In this document: in pieces, positions 6,888 through 12,589 of the stretch | Position numbering within the stretch: position 1 is the first letter of the stretch | How the letters are laid out: every line of letters begins with the position of its first letter | Assembly: GCA_031556405.1 (NCBI GenBank) | Contig: JAVBTC010000029.1 | Location: 1-12,589, forward strand | Length of the DNA: 12,589 bases | Direction: 5' to 3' | Origin: WQZF01 sp031556405 | GTDB taxonomy: Bacteria > Pseudomonadota > Gammaproteobacteria > Burkholderiales > Rhodocyclaceae | Made by a program: the position numbers and the translations under genes | The notes under the pieces: generated by a model | Seen by the model: only the letters and a program-made list of their open reading frames with translations | The model's database searches: none | What the model was told of the DNA's origin: nothing

Positions 6888-7907
6888 ATGAAAACACTCA
6901 TCGCCGACAATTCTCCCGAAGCCCCCGAGCTTTTTCGCCTGTTGGCGGAAACCGGGATGATGATGATTTCCGCCGCCTCGGTTCAGGATGTGCTCGATTT
7001 ATATCTTGTCGAACAGCCCGATCTCGTCCTGCTCGATCTGGCCTTTTCGGAAGAGAACGTCATTGACTTCGTGCGTGGCATCCGGGCGCTGGAAACTCCG
7101 GGCAAATGGACTCCGGTTTTTCTGATGGTGCCTCGTGGCGCGACGGTGCCGGAAGCGTTGAAGGGGGCGCTCGAGAATGGAGTCGACGATGTCGTCTACA
7201 AACCGGTCGACGATACGGAACTGGCGGCAAAAATGGCATTTTTGCGGCGCTTCATGCAGATGAGCAATTCTCTCGTGGTGCTCACGCATAAACTCGACAC
7301 CGCCAATCATGAATTGAAACGCTTGAGCTCTCTCGACCGGCTTACCGGACTGGCCAGCCGCGCGCATTTCGAGGAAATGCTCGAACGCGAATGGCGGCGT
7401 TCGGCGCGGCAGAAGAGCGACCTGGCGCTGGTGATGTGCGACATCGATCATTTCGACGCTTATAACAGCATTGTCGGGCACGTTGCCGCGGACGAAACCC
7501 TGCGCCGCATCGCGCGGCTGTTTGGCGGTTCGATGGAACGCGGCGGCGATTCGGTTGCCCGTTACGGCGGTCAGAAATTCGCCGTGCTGCTGCCGATGAC
7601 CGGAATTACCGGCGCGGCATTCGTCGCCGAACGTATCCGCCGCGCGCTGACGGATCTGCAATTGCCGCACGATACGTCACCCTATGGCTACATCACCGCC
7701 AGCTTCGGCGTCGCCGCCTGTGTCGTCAGCGCCGAAAACCGCCCGGATATGCTGATCGATGCCACCCTGCTGGCGCTCAATCAGGCCAAGCAGGCCGGAC
7801 GCAATTGCGTTCGTCGCATTCTGGTCACCGAGACCGGGGCGTTCGAAACGCAAAAAGATATTCTGCCCAGGGACGGCGCGTCGAAAGAGTCGAGAGCGGG
7901 GCAATAA
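6888..7907 (+). CDS. Receiver-GGDEF protein with degenerate GGQKF site
   Basis: This is a 339-residue two-domain signalling protein. The N-terminal receiver domain (~1-122) has Asp7, the phosphoacceptor Asp50 in LLD at 48-50 and the conserved Lys105 in YKP. A helical linker (~123-148) leads to a GGDEF domain (~149-312) that starts with SLDRLTGLASRAHFEE. The signature at 227-231 is GGQKF instead of GG[D/E]EF. The canonical YND and GHxxGD positions read YNS (192-194) and GHVAAD (197-202). These changes should abolish cyclase activity. The inhibitory-site motif RxxD is intact as RGGD at 218-221, exactly five residues before the signature, so c-di-GMP binding may remain. The start at ATG 6888 fits the receiver fold. 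A TTG at 6864 is possible but adds only non-conserved residues. The gene lies 40 bases after the lipoprotein frame and may be cotranscribed with the transport operon. Confidence 0.9.
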   Translation: MKTLIADNSPEAPELFRLLAETGMMMISAASVQDVLDLYLVEQPDLVLLDLAFSEENVIDFVRGIRALETPGKWTPVFLMVPRGATVPEALKGALENGVDDVVYKPVDDTELAAKMAFLRRFMQMSNSLVVLTHKLDTANHELKRLSSLDRLTGLASRAHFEEMLEREWRRSARQKSDLALVMCDIDHFDAYNSIVGHVAADETLRRIARLFGGSMERGGDSVARYGGQKFAVLLPMTGITGAAFVAERIRRALTDLQLPHDTSPYGYITASFGVAACVVSAENRPDMLIDATLLALNQAKQAGRNCVRRILVTETGAFETQKDILPRDGASKESRAGQ

Positions 7908-7926
7908 ACGCTCCGCTATCGCCTAC

Positions 7927-7965
7927 GTGCCGATCCTCGTCTGCGCGTCGGGGTACGAGGCGCAC
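7927..7965. other. Imperfect hairpin between convergent genes
   Basis: Between the receiver-GGDEF stop and the gloB stop, CCTCGT (7935-7940) can pair with ACGAGG (7955-7960). Outer arms GTGC (7927-7930) and GCAC (7962-7965) pair across an internal loop. No T tract follows. It may help end transcription of one of the two converging genes, but the evidence is weak. Confidence 0.3.
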
Positions 7966-8014
7966 AGCGCCGGAAAGAGTTGACGATGCGGCGGGAGAAA
8001 TCAATAAGGGCGAT

Positions 8015-8034
8015 CCGCTAAAAGCGGTCTTTCC
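8015..8034 (+). terminator. Weak terminator-like hairpin at gloB 3' end
   Basis: CCGCT (8015-8019) and AGCGG (8023-8027) form a five-base stem with an AAA loop, followed by TCTTTCC on the plus strand. It overlaps the last codons of gloB and could terminate the receiver-GGDEF transcript arriving from the left. The stem is short, so this is only a possibility. Confidence 0.25.
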
Positions 8035-8863
8035 AGGCGCGTAGCGCGGCGAAAATTTCCGTTTCGTCCCGTGCTTCCGGCAAGGATTCGCGTACCAGAA
8101 AATTTTGTGCCGCAGCGATGATTTCGGGTTCGCGGCAGCGCAGGAACGGATTGGTCGCCTTTTCCTCGGACAACAGTGAAGGCAGCGTCGGCCGCCCGGC
8201 TTCACGCAACGCCGTGACTTCCGCAACACGGCGACGCAACGAGGAATTCCCCGGTTCGGCGGCGAGCGCGAAACGAAGATTGGCGGCGGTATATTCGTGT
8301 GCGCAGTAGACGCGCGTTTCGTCCGGAAGGGCCGCCAGAGCGGCGAGCGAAGCCGCCATTTGCCGTGGAGTGCCTTCGAAAATGCGTCCGCAGCCCCCGG
8401 CGAACAGCGTGTCGCCACAGAACAGGGATCCTGCCCCATAATAGGCCAGGTGGCCGCGTGTATGGCCGGGAACGGAGAATACGGAGAAGGTAAGCGCCAG
8501 ACCGGGAATCTCGATTTCCTCGCCGCCGCGCAAAGGCCGTGTCAGACAGGCAATGGATTCCTCCGCAGGGCCGAAAACCTCCGGTTGCCAGCGTTCGACC
8601 AGCGCGGCGACGCCGCCCTGATGATCCGCGTGATGATGCGTGATCAGGATCGCGGTGAGCGTGAGGCCGGCGGTTTCGAGCGCGGACAGCACGGGCGCCG
8701 CATCGCCCGGGTCGACGACGATGGCGCTGCCGGCGTGGGCGATGAGCCAGATGTAGTTATCGGAAAAAGCGGGAATGGGGATAGGAACGGGGATGGAGGG
8801 GATGGGGGCGATGCGAGGCTCAACGGCGTGTTCCACCCCGGGCCTGTTGTCGGATTTCTGCAT
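8018..8863 (-). CDS. gloB: Hydroxyacylglutathione hydrolase (glyoxalase II)
   Basis: This 281-residue cytosolic metallo-beta-lactamase-fold enzyme hydrolyses S-lactoylglutathione to lactate and glutathione, the second step of methylglyoxal detoxification. The metal ligands are all present: THHHADH at 75-81, His134 in GHTRGH, Asp151 in CGDTLF and His189 in CAHEYT. The glutathione-binding tail KATNPFLR is at 235-242. Enzymes of this family normally begin almost directly with a segment like IPAFSDNYIWL; here it starts at residue 30 after an extension containing IAPIPSIPVPIPIP (18-31). The ATG at 8863 is chosen because GGAG lies nine bases upstream. The frame stays open to a TTG at 8917, but that would overlap the divergent methyltransferase gene. 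The true start could also lie nearer the conserved core. The gene diverges from the methyltransferase across about 42 bases. Confidence 0.93.
   Translation of the reverse strand: MQKSDNRPGVEHAVEPRIAPIPSIPVPIPIPAFSDNYIWLIAHAGSAIVVDPGDAAPVLSALETAGLTLTAILITHHHADHQGGVAALVERWQPEVFGPAEESIACLTRPLRGGEEIEIPGLALTFSVFSVPGHTRGHLAYYGAGSLFCGDTLFAGGCGRIFEGTPRQMAASLAALAALPDETRVYCAHEYTAANLRFALAAEPGNSSLRRRVAEVTALREAGRPTLPSLLSEEKATNPFLRCREPEIIAAAQNFLVRESLPEARDETEIFAALRAWKDRF
8771..8812. repeat. Six-base-period repeat in gloB 5' end
   Basis: A purine-rich run built from degenerate GGGGAT or GGGAAT units encodes, on the minus strand, alternating Ile/Val-Pro residues at GloB positions 18-31. It looks like an expanded short repeat placed just before the conserved start of the enzyme. 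Confidence 0.7.
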
Positions 8864-8905
8864 TCGATCGAACTCCGGAAAATGCTTCGGGAAAGAGAAG
8901 GAGAA

Positions 8906-9700
8906 ATGGAAGGACAAGCTCCATTATCGCCAATGTCGCCGATACCGCCATTGCCGCCATTGTCTCCATTGCCCGCCTCCCTGCAAAGCTGGGCCGATAC
9001 CGCGCCAGGGCGTTACCTTCTCGATTGGGAAATGATGCGGATTGAACCGCTGATTGCGGACGTTTTCGGCTTCAATGCGTTGCAACTGGGACTGGCGGAA
9101 CGCGATTTCCTCGCTCCGAGCCGGATTCCGTTGCGCCAGCGTGCCGGACGAGAGGGGCCGGTCGACGTGCACTGCGAGCTTTCTTCGCTGCCGTTCGCCG
9201 CCAACAGCATCGATCTCGTCATTCTGCCGCACGTGCTTGAATTTCATCGGGAACCGCATCAGATTCTGCGCGAAGTCGAACGTATCCTGATTCCCGAAGG
9301 TCAATTGGTGATTGCCGGGTTCAATCCACATTCACTGTGGGGCCTCGAGCGTTCCCTGCGGCGCGTTTCGGGCCGAGCGGAGGCGTTTCCGTGGCGCGGC
9401 CAGTATCTTTCGCTGCTGCGGCTCAAGGATTGGCTGCAATTGCTCGGTTTCGAAGTCGAGCGCGGCAATTTCGGCCGTTACGCGCCGTATTGCGAAAGCG
9501 TGCAGTGGTTGCATCGCTGGCGTTTTCTTGAATGCGCCGGCGACCGCTGGTGGGCATTCGCCGGTGCCGTCTATCTGCTGCGCGCGGTGAAGCGCGTGCG
9601 CGGGATGCGTCTGATTCTGCCGCAATGGCGCGATGCCAAGGCGCGTTCCAAGGCGTTGACACCGCTGACGCAGCGCGGGATATCGGAGAAAAGAAAATGA
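8906..9700 (+). CDS. SAM-dependent methyltransferase, Methyltransf_11 type
   Basis: This 264-residue protein has the lower half of a class I methyltransferase fold. ELSSLPFAANSIDLVILPHVLEF starts at residue 91, followed by LREVERILIPEGQLVIAGFNPHSLWGL. The usual glycine-rich SAM loop is replaced by FGFNALQLGL at 54-63, a form known to me in the betaproteobacterial family that sits beside gloB and often rnhA. The substrate is unknown. An N-terminal extension of Pro, Leu and Ser (about residues 6-24) comes from a 9-base repeat. AAGGAG ends two bases before the ATG at 8906, which is tight. An ATG at 8882 is in frame with weaker support, and the frame further upstream is only the antisense of gloB. 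No terminator is seen after it. Confidence 0.85.
   Translation: MEGQAPLSPMSPIPPLPPLSPLPASLQSWADTAPGRYLLDWEMMRIEPLIADVFGFNALQLGLAERDFLAPSRIPLRQRAGREGPVDVHCELSSLPFAANSIDLVILPHVLEFHREPHQILREVERILIPEGQLVIAGFNPHSLWGLERSLRRVSGRAEAFPWRGQYLSLLRLKDWLQLLGFEVERGNFGRYAPYCESVQWLHRWRFLECAGDRWWAFAGAVYLLRAVKRVRGMRLILPQWRDAKARSKALTPLTQRGISEKRK
8927..8971. repeat. Five 9-bp in-frame repeats in methyltransferase 5' end
   Basis: Five adjacent 9-base units of the form YCBCCRWTR encode a Ser/Pro-Pro-hydrophobic pattern at residues 8-22. The two central copies are identical, CCGCCATTG. The reverse complement, CAATGGCGG, shares an AATGGC core with the CGAATGGCA unit repeated inside mlaE. Confidence 0.75.
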
Positions 9701-9706
9701 CGATGG

Positions 9707-9732
9707 CAGCATGCGCGGCCGTCCGCATGCTG
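9707..9732. promoter_or_regulatory. Perfect 9-bp inverted repeat before alcohol dehydrogenase
   Basis: CAGCATGCG (9707-9715) and CGCATGCTG (9724-9732) are exact reverse complements separated by eight bases. The dyad covers the region where the -35 box of the downstream promoter would fall and ends seven bases before its -10 box. This position suits a regulator-binding site. It could instead be a hairpin at the end of the methyltransferase transcript, but no T tract follows. Confidence 0.55.
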
Positions 9733-9739
9733 TTGGGGT

Positions 9740-9745
9740 TATAAT
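9740..9745 (+). promoter_or_regulatory. Consensus -10 box for alcohol dehydrogenase gene
   Basis: TATAAT matches the sigma-70 -10 consensus exactly and lies 51 bases before the start codon, in a short AT-rich stretch. No recognisable -35 hexamer is present 16 to 18 bases upstream. The inverted repeat at 9707-9732 occupies that space instead, which suggests activator-dependent or repressed transcription. Confidence 0.5.
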
Positions 9746-9795
9746 GTCAAGATCGTAAATTTGTCTCAAAATCATTTTTTGCCAGGAGATGCATC

Positions 9796-10845
9796 ATGAT
9801 GAAAACGCTTGGTTACGCCGCGCACAGCGCCACGGCGGAACTCGAACCTTTTTCTTTCAAACGGCGCGCCCTCGGTCCGCACGATGTATCGATCGCGATC
9901 CGTTATTGCGGCGTTTGCCATTCCGACCTGCACATGGTGAAGAACGAATGGGGAAATACCATTTACCCCGTCGTGCCGGGTCATGAAATCGTTGGCGAGG
10001 TGGTCAAGGTCGGCAGCGCCGTGCGCGCGTTCAAGCCCGGAGATCTGGCCGGAGTCGGCTGCATGGTCGATTCCTGCCGCACTTGTCCCGAGTGTCAGGA
10101 TGGACTGGAACAGTATTGTCAGCACGGCATGGTGCTTACCTACAATAGCCACGACACACATACCGGCACGGTGACTTACGGCGGCTATTCCACATCCATC
10201 ATCGTCGATCAGAGCTTTACTCTGCGGATTCCGAAAAACCTGGATCTGGCCGCGACCGCGCCGCTGCTTTGCGCCGGGATCACCACTTATTCGCCGCTGC
10301 GCCACTGGGGTGTGGGCAAAGGCTCGCGCGTCGGCGTCGTCGGCCTGGGCGGTCTCGGACACATGGCGCTCAAGCTCGCGCATGCATTCGGAGCGCATAC
10401 CACGCTGTTTACCACCAGCGCCGGTAAGGCCGACGATGCCCGGCGCCTCGGCGCCGACGAAGTAGTGATTTCGAAAAATCCCGAGGAGATGAAGGCGCAT
10501 GCCAACAGCCTCGATTTCATCCTCGATACCGCCGGCGCTTCGCACAAACTCGACGATTATCTGCGGCTTCTGAAGCGCGACGGCACGATGTGCCTCGTCG
10601 GGCTGCCCGAGCACGGCCATCCGTCGCCGGACATCGGCACGTTGATCAACAGGCGTCGCCAGCTCGCCGGCTCGCTGATCGGCGGCATCCGCGAAACGCA
10701 GGAAATGCTCGATTTCTGCGCGATGCACAATATCGTCTCCGACATTGAGCTGATTCCGATTCAGAAAATCAACGAAGCTTATGAACGTATGCTGAAGAGC
10801 GACGTCAAGTATCGCTTCGTGATCGATCTGGCGTCGTTGAAATAG
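9796..10845 (+). CDS. Zinc-dependent NADP(H)-type alcohol dehydrogenase
   Basis: This is a 349-residue cytosolic medium-chain dehydrogenase of the cinnamyl-alcohol dehydrogenase/YahK branch, probably reducing a range of aldehydes to alcohols. Catalytic zinc ligands are Cys41 (GVCHSD), His63 (PGHE) and Cys159 (LLCAG). The structural zinc site is Cys94, Cys97, Cys100 and Cys108. The cofactor loop is GLGGLGHM at 183-190, and FTTSAGK at 205-211 matches the Ser/Lys pattern of NADPH-preferring members. AGGAG ends seven bases before the ATG. A second ATG follows immediately. The gene appears to stand alone, with its own -10 box and an inverted repeat upstream. It is not linked to an obvious pathway here. 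The real substrate cannot be told from sequence. Confidence 0.93.
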   Translation: MMKTLGYAAHSATAELEPFSFKRRALGPHDVSIAIRYCGVCHSDLHMVKNEWGNTIYPVVPGHEIVGEVVKVGSAVRAFKPGDLAGVGCMVDSCRTCPECQDGLEQYCQHGMVLTYNSHDTHTGTVTYGGYSTSIIVDQSFTLRIPKNLDLAATAPLLCAGITTYSPLRHWGVGKGSRVGVVGLGGLGHMALKLAHAFGAHTTLFTTSAGKADDARRLGADEVVISKNPEEMKAHANSLDFILDTAGASHKLDDYLRLLKRDGTMCLVGLPEHGHPSPDIGTLINRRRQLAGSLIGGIRETQEMLDFCAMHNIVSDIELIPIQKINEAYERMLKSDVKYRFVIDLASLK

Positions 10846-10876
10846 ATGAGGGATTCAGGCTCGCCTGCGCGGAGGT

Positions 10877-10895
10877 ATTCCCGCGCGGCGGGAAT
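10877..10895. terminator. Strong GC hairpin after alcohol dehydrogenase
   Basis: ATTCCCGC (10877-10884) and GCGGGAAT (10888-10895) form a perfect eight-base stem with a GCG loop, 31 bases after the dehydrogenase stop codon. No T tract follows, so it may be a transcript-end stabiliser rather than a classic intrinsic terminator. Confidence 0.4.
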
Positions 10896-10919
10896 CGAAG
10901 ATTGTGAAACAATTCTTCG
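10896..10919. other. Second hairpin with one bulged base
   Basis: Immediately after the first hairpin, CGAAG-ATTGT (10896-10905) pairs with ACAAT-CTTCG (10909-10919) around a GAA loop, with a single bulged T. The two adjacent stems fill the gap between the dehydrogenase and the GNAT gene. Confidence 0.45.
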
Positions 10920-10943
10920 TTCCACGCTCCCCGGTATACAGCC

Positions 10944-11489
10944 ATAACGATTGAGATCAGACCCGCGCGGATTCCCGATACGGATCATTTTCCCGCCATC
11001 GAACGTTCCGCGGGAACGATTTTCCGTACCATCTCCGAGCTTGCCTGGATTGCCGACGATACGGTCACGCCGGCTGAAACGCATCGTACCGCCGTCGCTG
11101 CGGGAACGGCATGGGCGGCGGTCGATGAGCGGGGGGATGTCGTGGGTTTCCTCAACGCCGAATGCTTCGGTGCCGACTTGCATATCTGGCTGCTGGCGGT
11201 TCGCCACGATTGCCAGGGACGCGGCATCGGCCGACGACTGATGCGGCGGGGGGAGATCCATGCGCGCGATCACGGCTTGCGACGCCTGACGCTCAGCACC
11301 TTCAGAGATGTCGGGTGGAACGAGGGGTTCTACAGCGGGCTCGGATTTGCCGTCGTCGACGAGGCCGCGCTGGACGAACGTTTACGAAAGGTGTTGCGGA
11401 ACGAGGCCGAGCATGGCCTCCCGCCGGAACGCCGATGCGCCATGCAACTCGTGCTTGCGCGGAAGGATTCGCAGGGTGGAGCGGTTTAG
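10944..11489 (+). CDS. GNAT family N-acetyltransferase, no canonical start codon
   Basis: This frame encodes a ~181-residue GCN5-related acetyltransferase that transfers an acetyl group from acetyl-CoA to an unknown amine. The N-terminal part reads TIEIRPARIPD and then a long helix with AIERSAGTIFR. Family members usually begin MTIEIRPA or similar. The acetyl-CoA loop is QGRGIGRRL, following the beta strand IWLLAV, and the fold ends with TFRDVGWNEGFYSGLGF. The frame is open back to a TGA at 10905 but contains no ATG, GTG or TTG before the conserved core. The expected Met codon is ATA at 10944, and an ATT lies at 10950. The first standard candidate, GTG at 11142, would delete a third of the fold. 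No clear ribosome binding site is seen. It is either a gene with a rare start or one that has lost its start. It converges on comM. Confidence 0.72.
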   Translation: MTIEIRPARIPDTDHFPAIERSAGTIFRTISELAWIADDTVTPAETHRTAVAAGTAWAAVDERGDVVGFLNAECFGADLHIWLLAVRHDCQGRGIGRRLMRRGEIHARDHGLRRLTLSTFRDVGWNEGFYSGLGFAVVDEAALDERLRKVLRNEAEHGLPPERRCAMQLVLARKDSQGGAV

Positions 11490-11544
11490 GCCGGAATCCA
11501 TTTCCCTGTTTCCACACTCTTCCATCTGAAGAGAATTCGTCCTG

Positions 11545-11583
11545 CCGCCTTGTGGGGCGGACCAGGCGAACGTGTCTGCACGT
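11545..11583. other. Gap between converging GNAT and comM genes
   Basis: The 110-base gap at 11490-11599 holds two small hairpins: CCGCC (11545-11549) with GGCGG (11556-11560), and ACGTG (11570-11574) with CACGT (11579-11583). Neither has a clear T tract on either strand. They may act as weak bidirectional terminators. Nothing else is recognised in the gap. Confidence 0.25.
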
Positions 11584-11599
11584 AAGGCCGTCTGTGTAT

Positions 11600-12589
11600 T
11601 CAATCCCGCCCGTGCCTTCGATATTGCACCGCCTCGGCGACGTGCGCGGCACCTATCTGCGATTCTCCGGCCAGATCGGCGATGCTGCGCGCGACCTTCT
11701 GGATACGGTGAAAAGCGCGTGCAGAAAGGTTGAGCCGGTCGGCGGCGCGTGTGAGCAATGCCGCGCCGGCGGTGTCCGGCGCGCAGTGGCGATCGATTTC
11801 CTTGACCGAGAGCGCCGCGTTGCATTTTCCCTGGCGTTCCTCCTGGCGCCGTCGCGCCCGCGCGATGCGTTCGCGCACGGCGGGCGTCGGTTCTCCGTCG
11901 GGCGCGGCCTGCAACGCGACGGGTGGAACGGCGGGAACTTCGACGACGAGATCGATGCGGTCCAGCAGCGGTCCGGAAAGTTTCTCGCGGTAGCGTGAAA
12001 CCCGGTCCGGCGTGCAGCGGCAGCGCCCGGACGGGTCGCTGTGCCAGCCGCAGGGGCAGGGATTCATTGCCGCGACGAACTGGAAACGGGCCGGGAATTC
12101 AGCCTGGCGCGCGGTGCGTGAGATATGGATGCGGCCGTTTTCGAGCGGCTCGCGTAGGGCTTCGAGCACGCGCCGGTCGAATTCGGGCAGTTCGTCGAGA
12201 AACAGAACGCCGTGGTGCGCAAGCGATATTTCGCCCGGGCGCGGTATGCTGCCGCCGCCGATCAGTGCCGCCGATGAGGCGGAGTGGTGCGGGCTGCGGT
12301 AGGGAACGGTGCCGAAATGTTCGGGCCGGAACTGGCCGTTGAGCGAGAGGACGGCGGCGGATTCGAGCGCGGCGCGGTTCGGCAGCAGTGGCAGAAGGCC
12401 TGGAAGGCGCGCGGCGAGCATCGATTTTCCGCTGCCTGGCGGGCCGGAAAACAACAGCGAATGGGCGCCGGCGGCGGCGATTTCGAGGGCGCGCTTGGCT
12501 TGCGCCTGGCCGCTCACTTCACTCAGATCGGGGTAGGACGGAATGGGCGGTTCGGCATCCGGCACGCATTCGGGCAGCGCGGATTGGCC
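11600..12589 (-). CDS. comM: ComM/YifB Mg-chelatase-like AAA+ ATPase, 5' end missing
   Basis: The visible 329 residues are the C-terminal two thirds of ComM (YifB), a hexameric AAA+ helicase that promotes branch migration during natural transformation. The frame runs through the right edge, so the N-terminal Lon-protease-like domain lies outside the window. Visible motifs, in order, are YPDLSEVSGQAQAKRALEIA, Walker A GPPGSGKS at about 49-56 of the visible part, the HHSAS segment, Walker B VLFLDELPEF at about 128-137, and the cysteine-rich AMNPCPCGWHSDPSGRCRC. Then comes sensor/arginine-finger LSGPLLDRIDLVVEV and a C-terminal helical lid with ARAFHRIQKVARSIADL. No break is seen. It is a single-copy housekeeping gene in most Proteobacteria. 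It is convergent with the GNAT gene and probably unrelated to it. Confidence 0.95.
   Translation of the reverse strand, partial: GQSALPECVPDAEPPIPSYPDLSEVSGQAQAKRALEIAAAGAHSLLFSGPPGSGKSMLAARLPGLLPLLPNRAALESAAVLSLNGQFRPEHFGTVPYRSPHHSASSAALIGGGSIPRPGEISLAHHGVLFLDELPEFDRRVLEALREPLENGRIHISRTARQAEFPARFQFVAAMNPCPCGWHSDPSGRCRCTPDRVSRYREKLSGPLLDRIDLVVEVPAVPPVALQAAPDGEPTPAVRERIARARRRQEERQGKCNAALSVKEIDRHCAPDTAGAALLTRAADRLNLSARAFHRIQKVARSIADLAGESQIGAAHVAEAVQYRRHGRD

Noticed and set aside
8297..8905. Open frame upstream of the methyltransferase that would extend it to 467 residues
   Set aside because: It lies antisense to gloB, its translation shows no methyltransferase-like content, and ribosome binding sites support starts at 8882 or 8906.

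Overview
The window is high-GC bacterial DNA from a Gram-negative host. The likeliest source is a betaproteobacterium (Rhodocyclales or Nitrosomonadales type). This rests on recognised family features, not on a database search: an MlaE permease fused to a STAS domain, followed by MlaF, an MCE protein and a PqiC-like lipoprotein; a gloB gene divergent from a small SAM methyltransferase; and a large protein with a divergent PilZ-like domain beside an HDOD gene. No tRNA, rRNA, CRISPR array, insertion sequence or prophage gene was seen.

Left part (193-2730, + strand): a 518-residue protein with a PilZ-like C-terminal domain is followed by a single-domain HDOD protein with a strong ribosome binding site. 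Middle (2873-7907, + strand): a lipid-transport operon runs mlaE-like permease, mlaF-like ATPase, mlaD/PqiB-like MCE protein and an auxiliary lipoprotein. The lipoprotein reading frame carries an in-frame TAG four codons after its lipobox cysteine. A receiver-GGDEF protein follows 40 bases later. Its GGDEF signature has become GGQKF while an RxxD inhibitory-site motif is kept, so it looks like a c-di-GMP sensor rather than a cyclase.

Right part: gloB (glyoxalase II) on the minus strand diverges from a SAM-dependent methyltransferase gene. A zinc-dependent NADP(H)-type alcohol dehydrogenase follows, with a perfect -10 box and an upstream inverted repeat. Next comes a GNAT acetyltransferase whose frame is intact but has no ATG, GTG or TTG where the protein should begin. 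Convergent to it is the 3' two thirds of comM (YifB), which runs off the right edge.

The main points to check are the amber codon in the lipoprotein, the missing GNAT start codon, the degenerate GGDEF with an intact I-site, and short in-frame repeats of about 6 to 9 bases. These repeats have expanded in mlaE, gloB and the methyltransferase gene and share an AATGGC-type core in two of them. I see no wholly new multi-gene system. The best candidate for new biology is the pairing of a lipid-transport operon with a c-di-GMP receptor-like protein.
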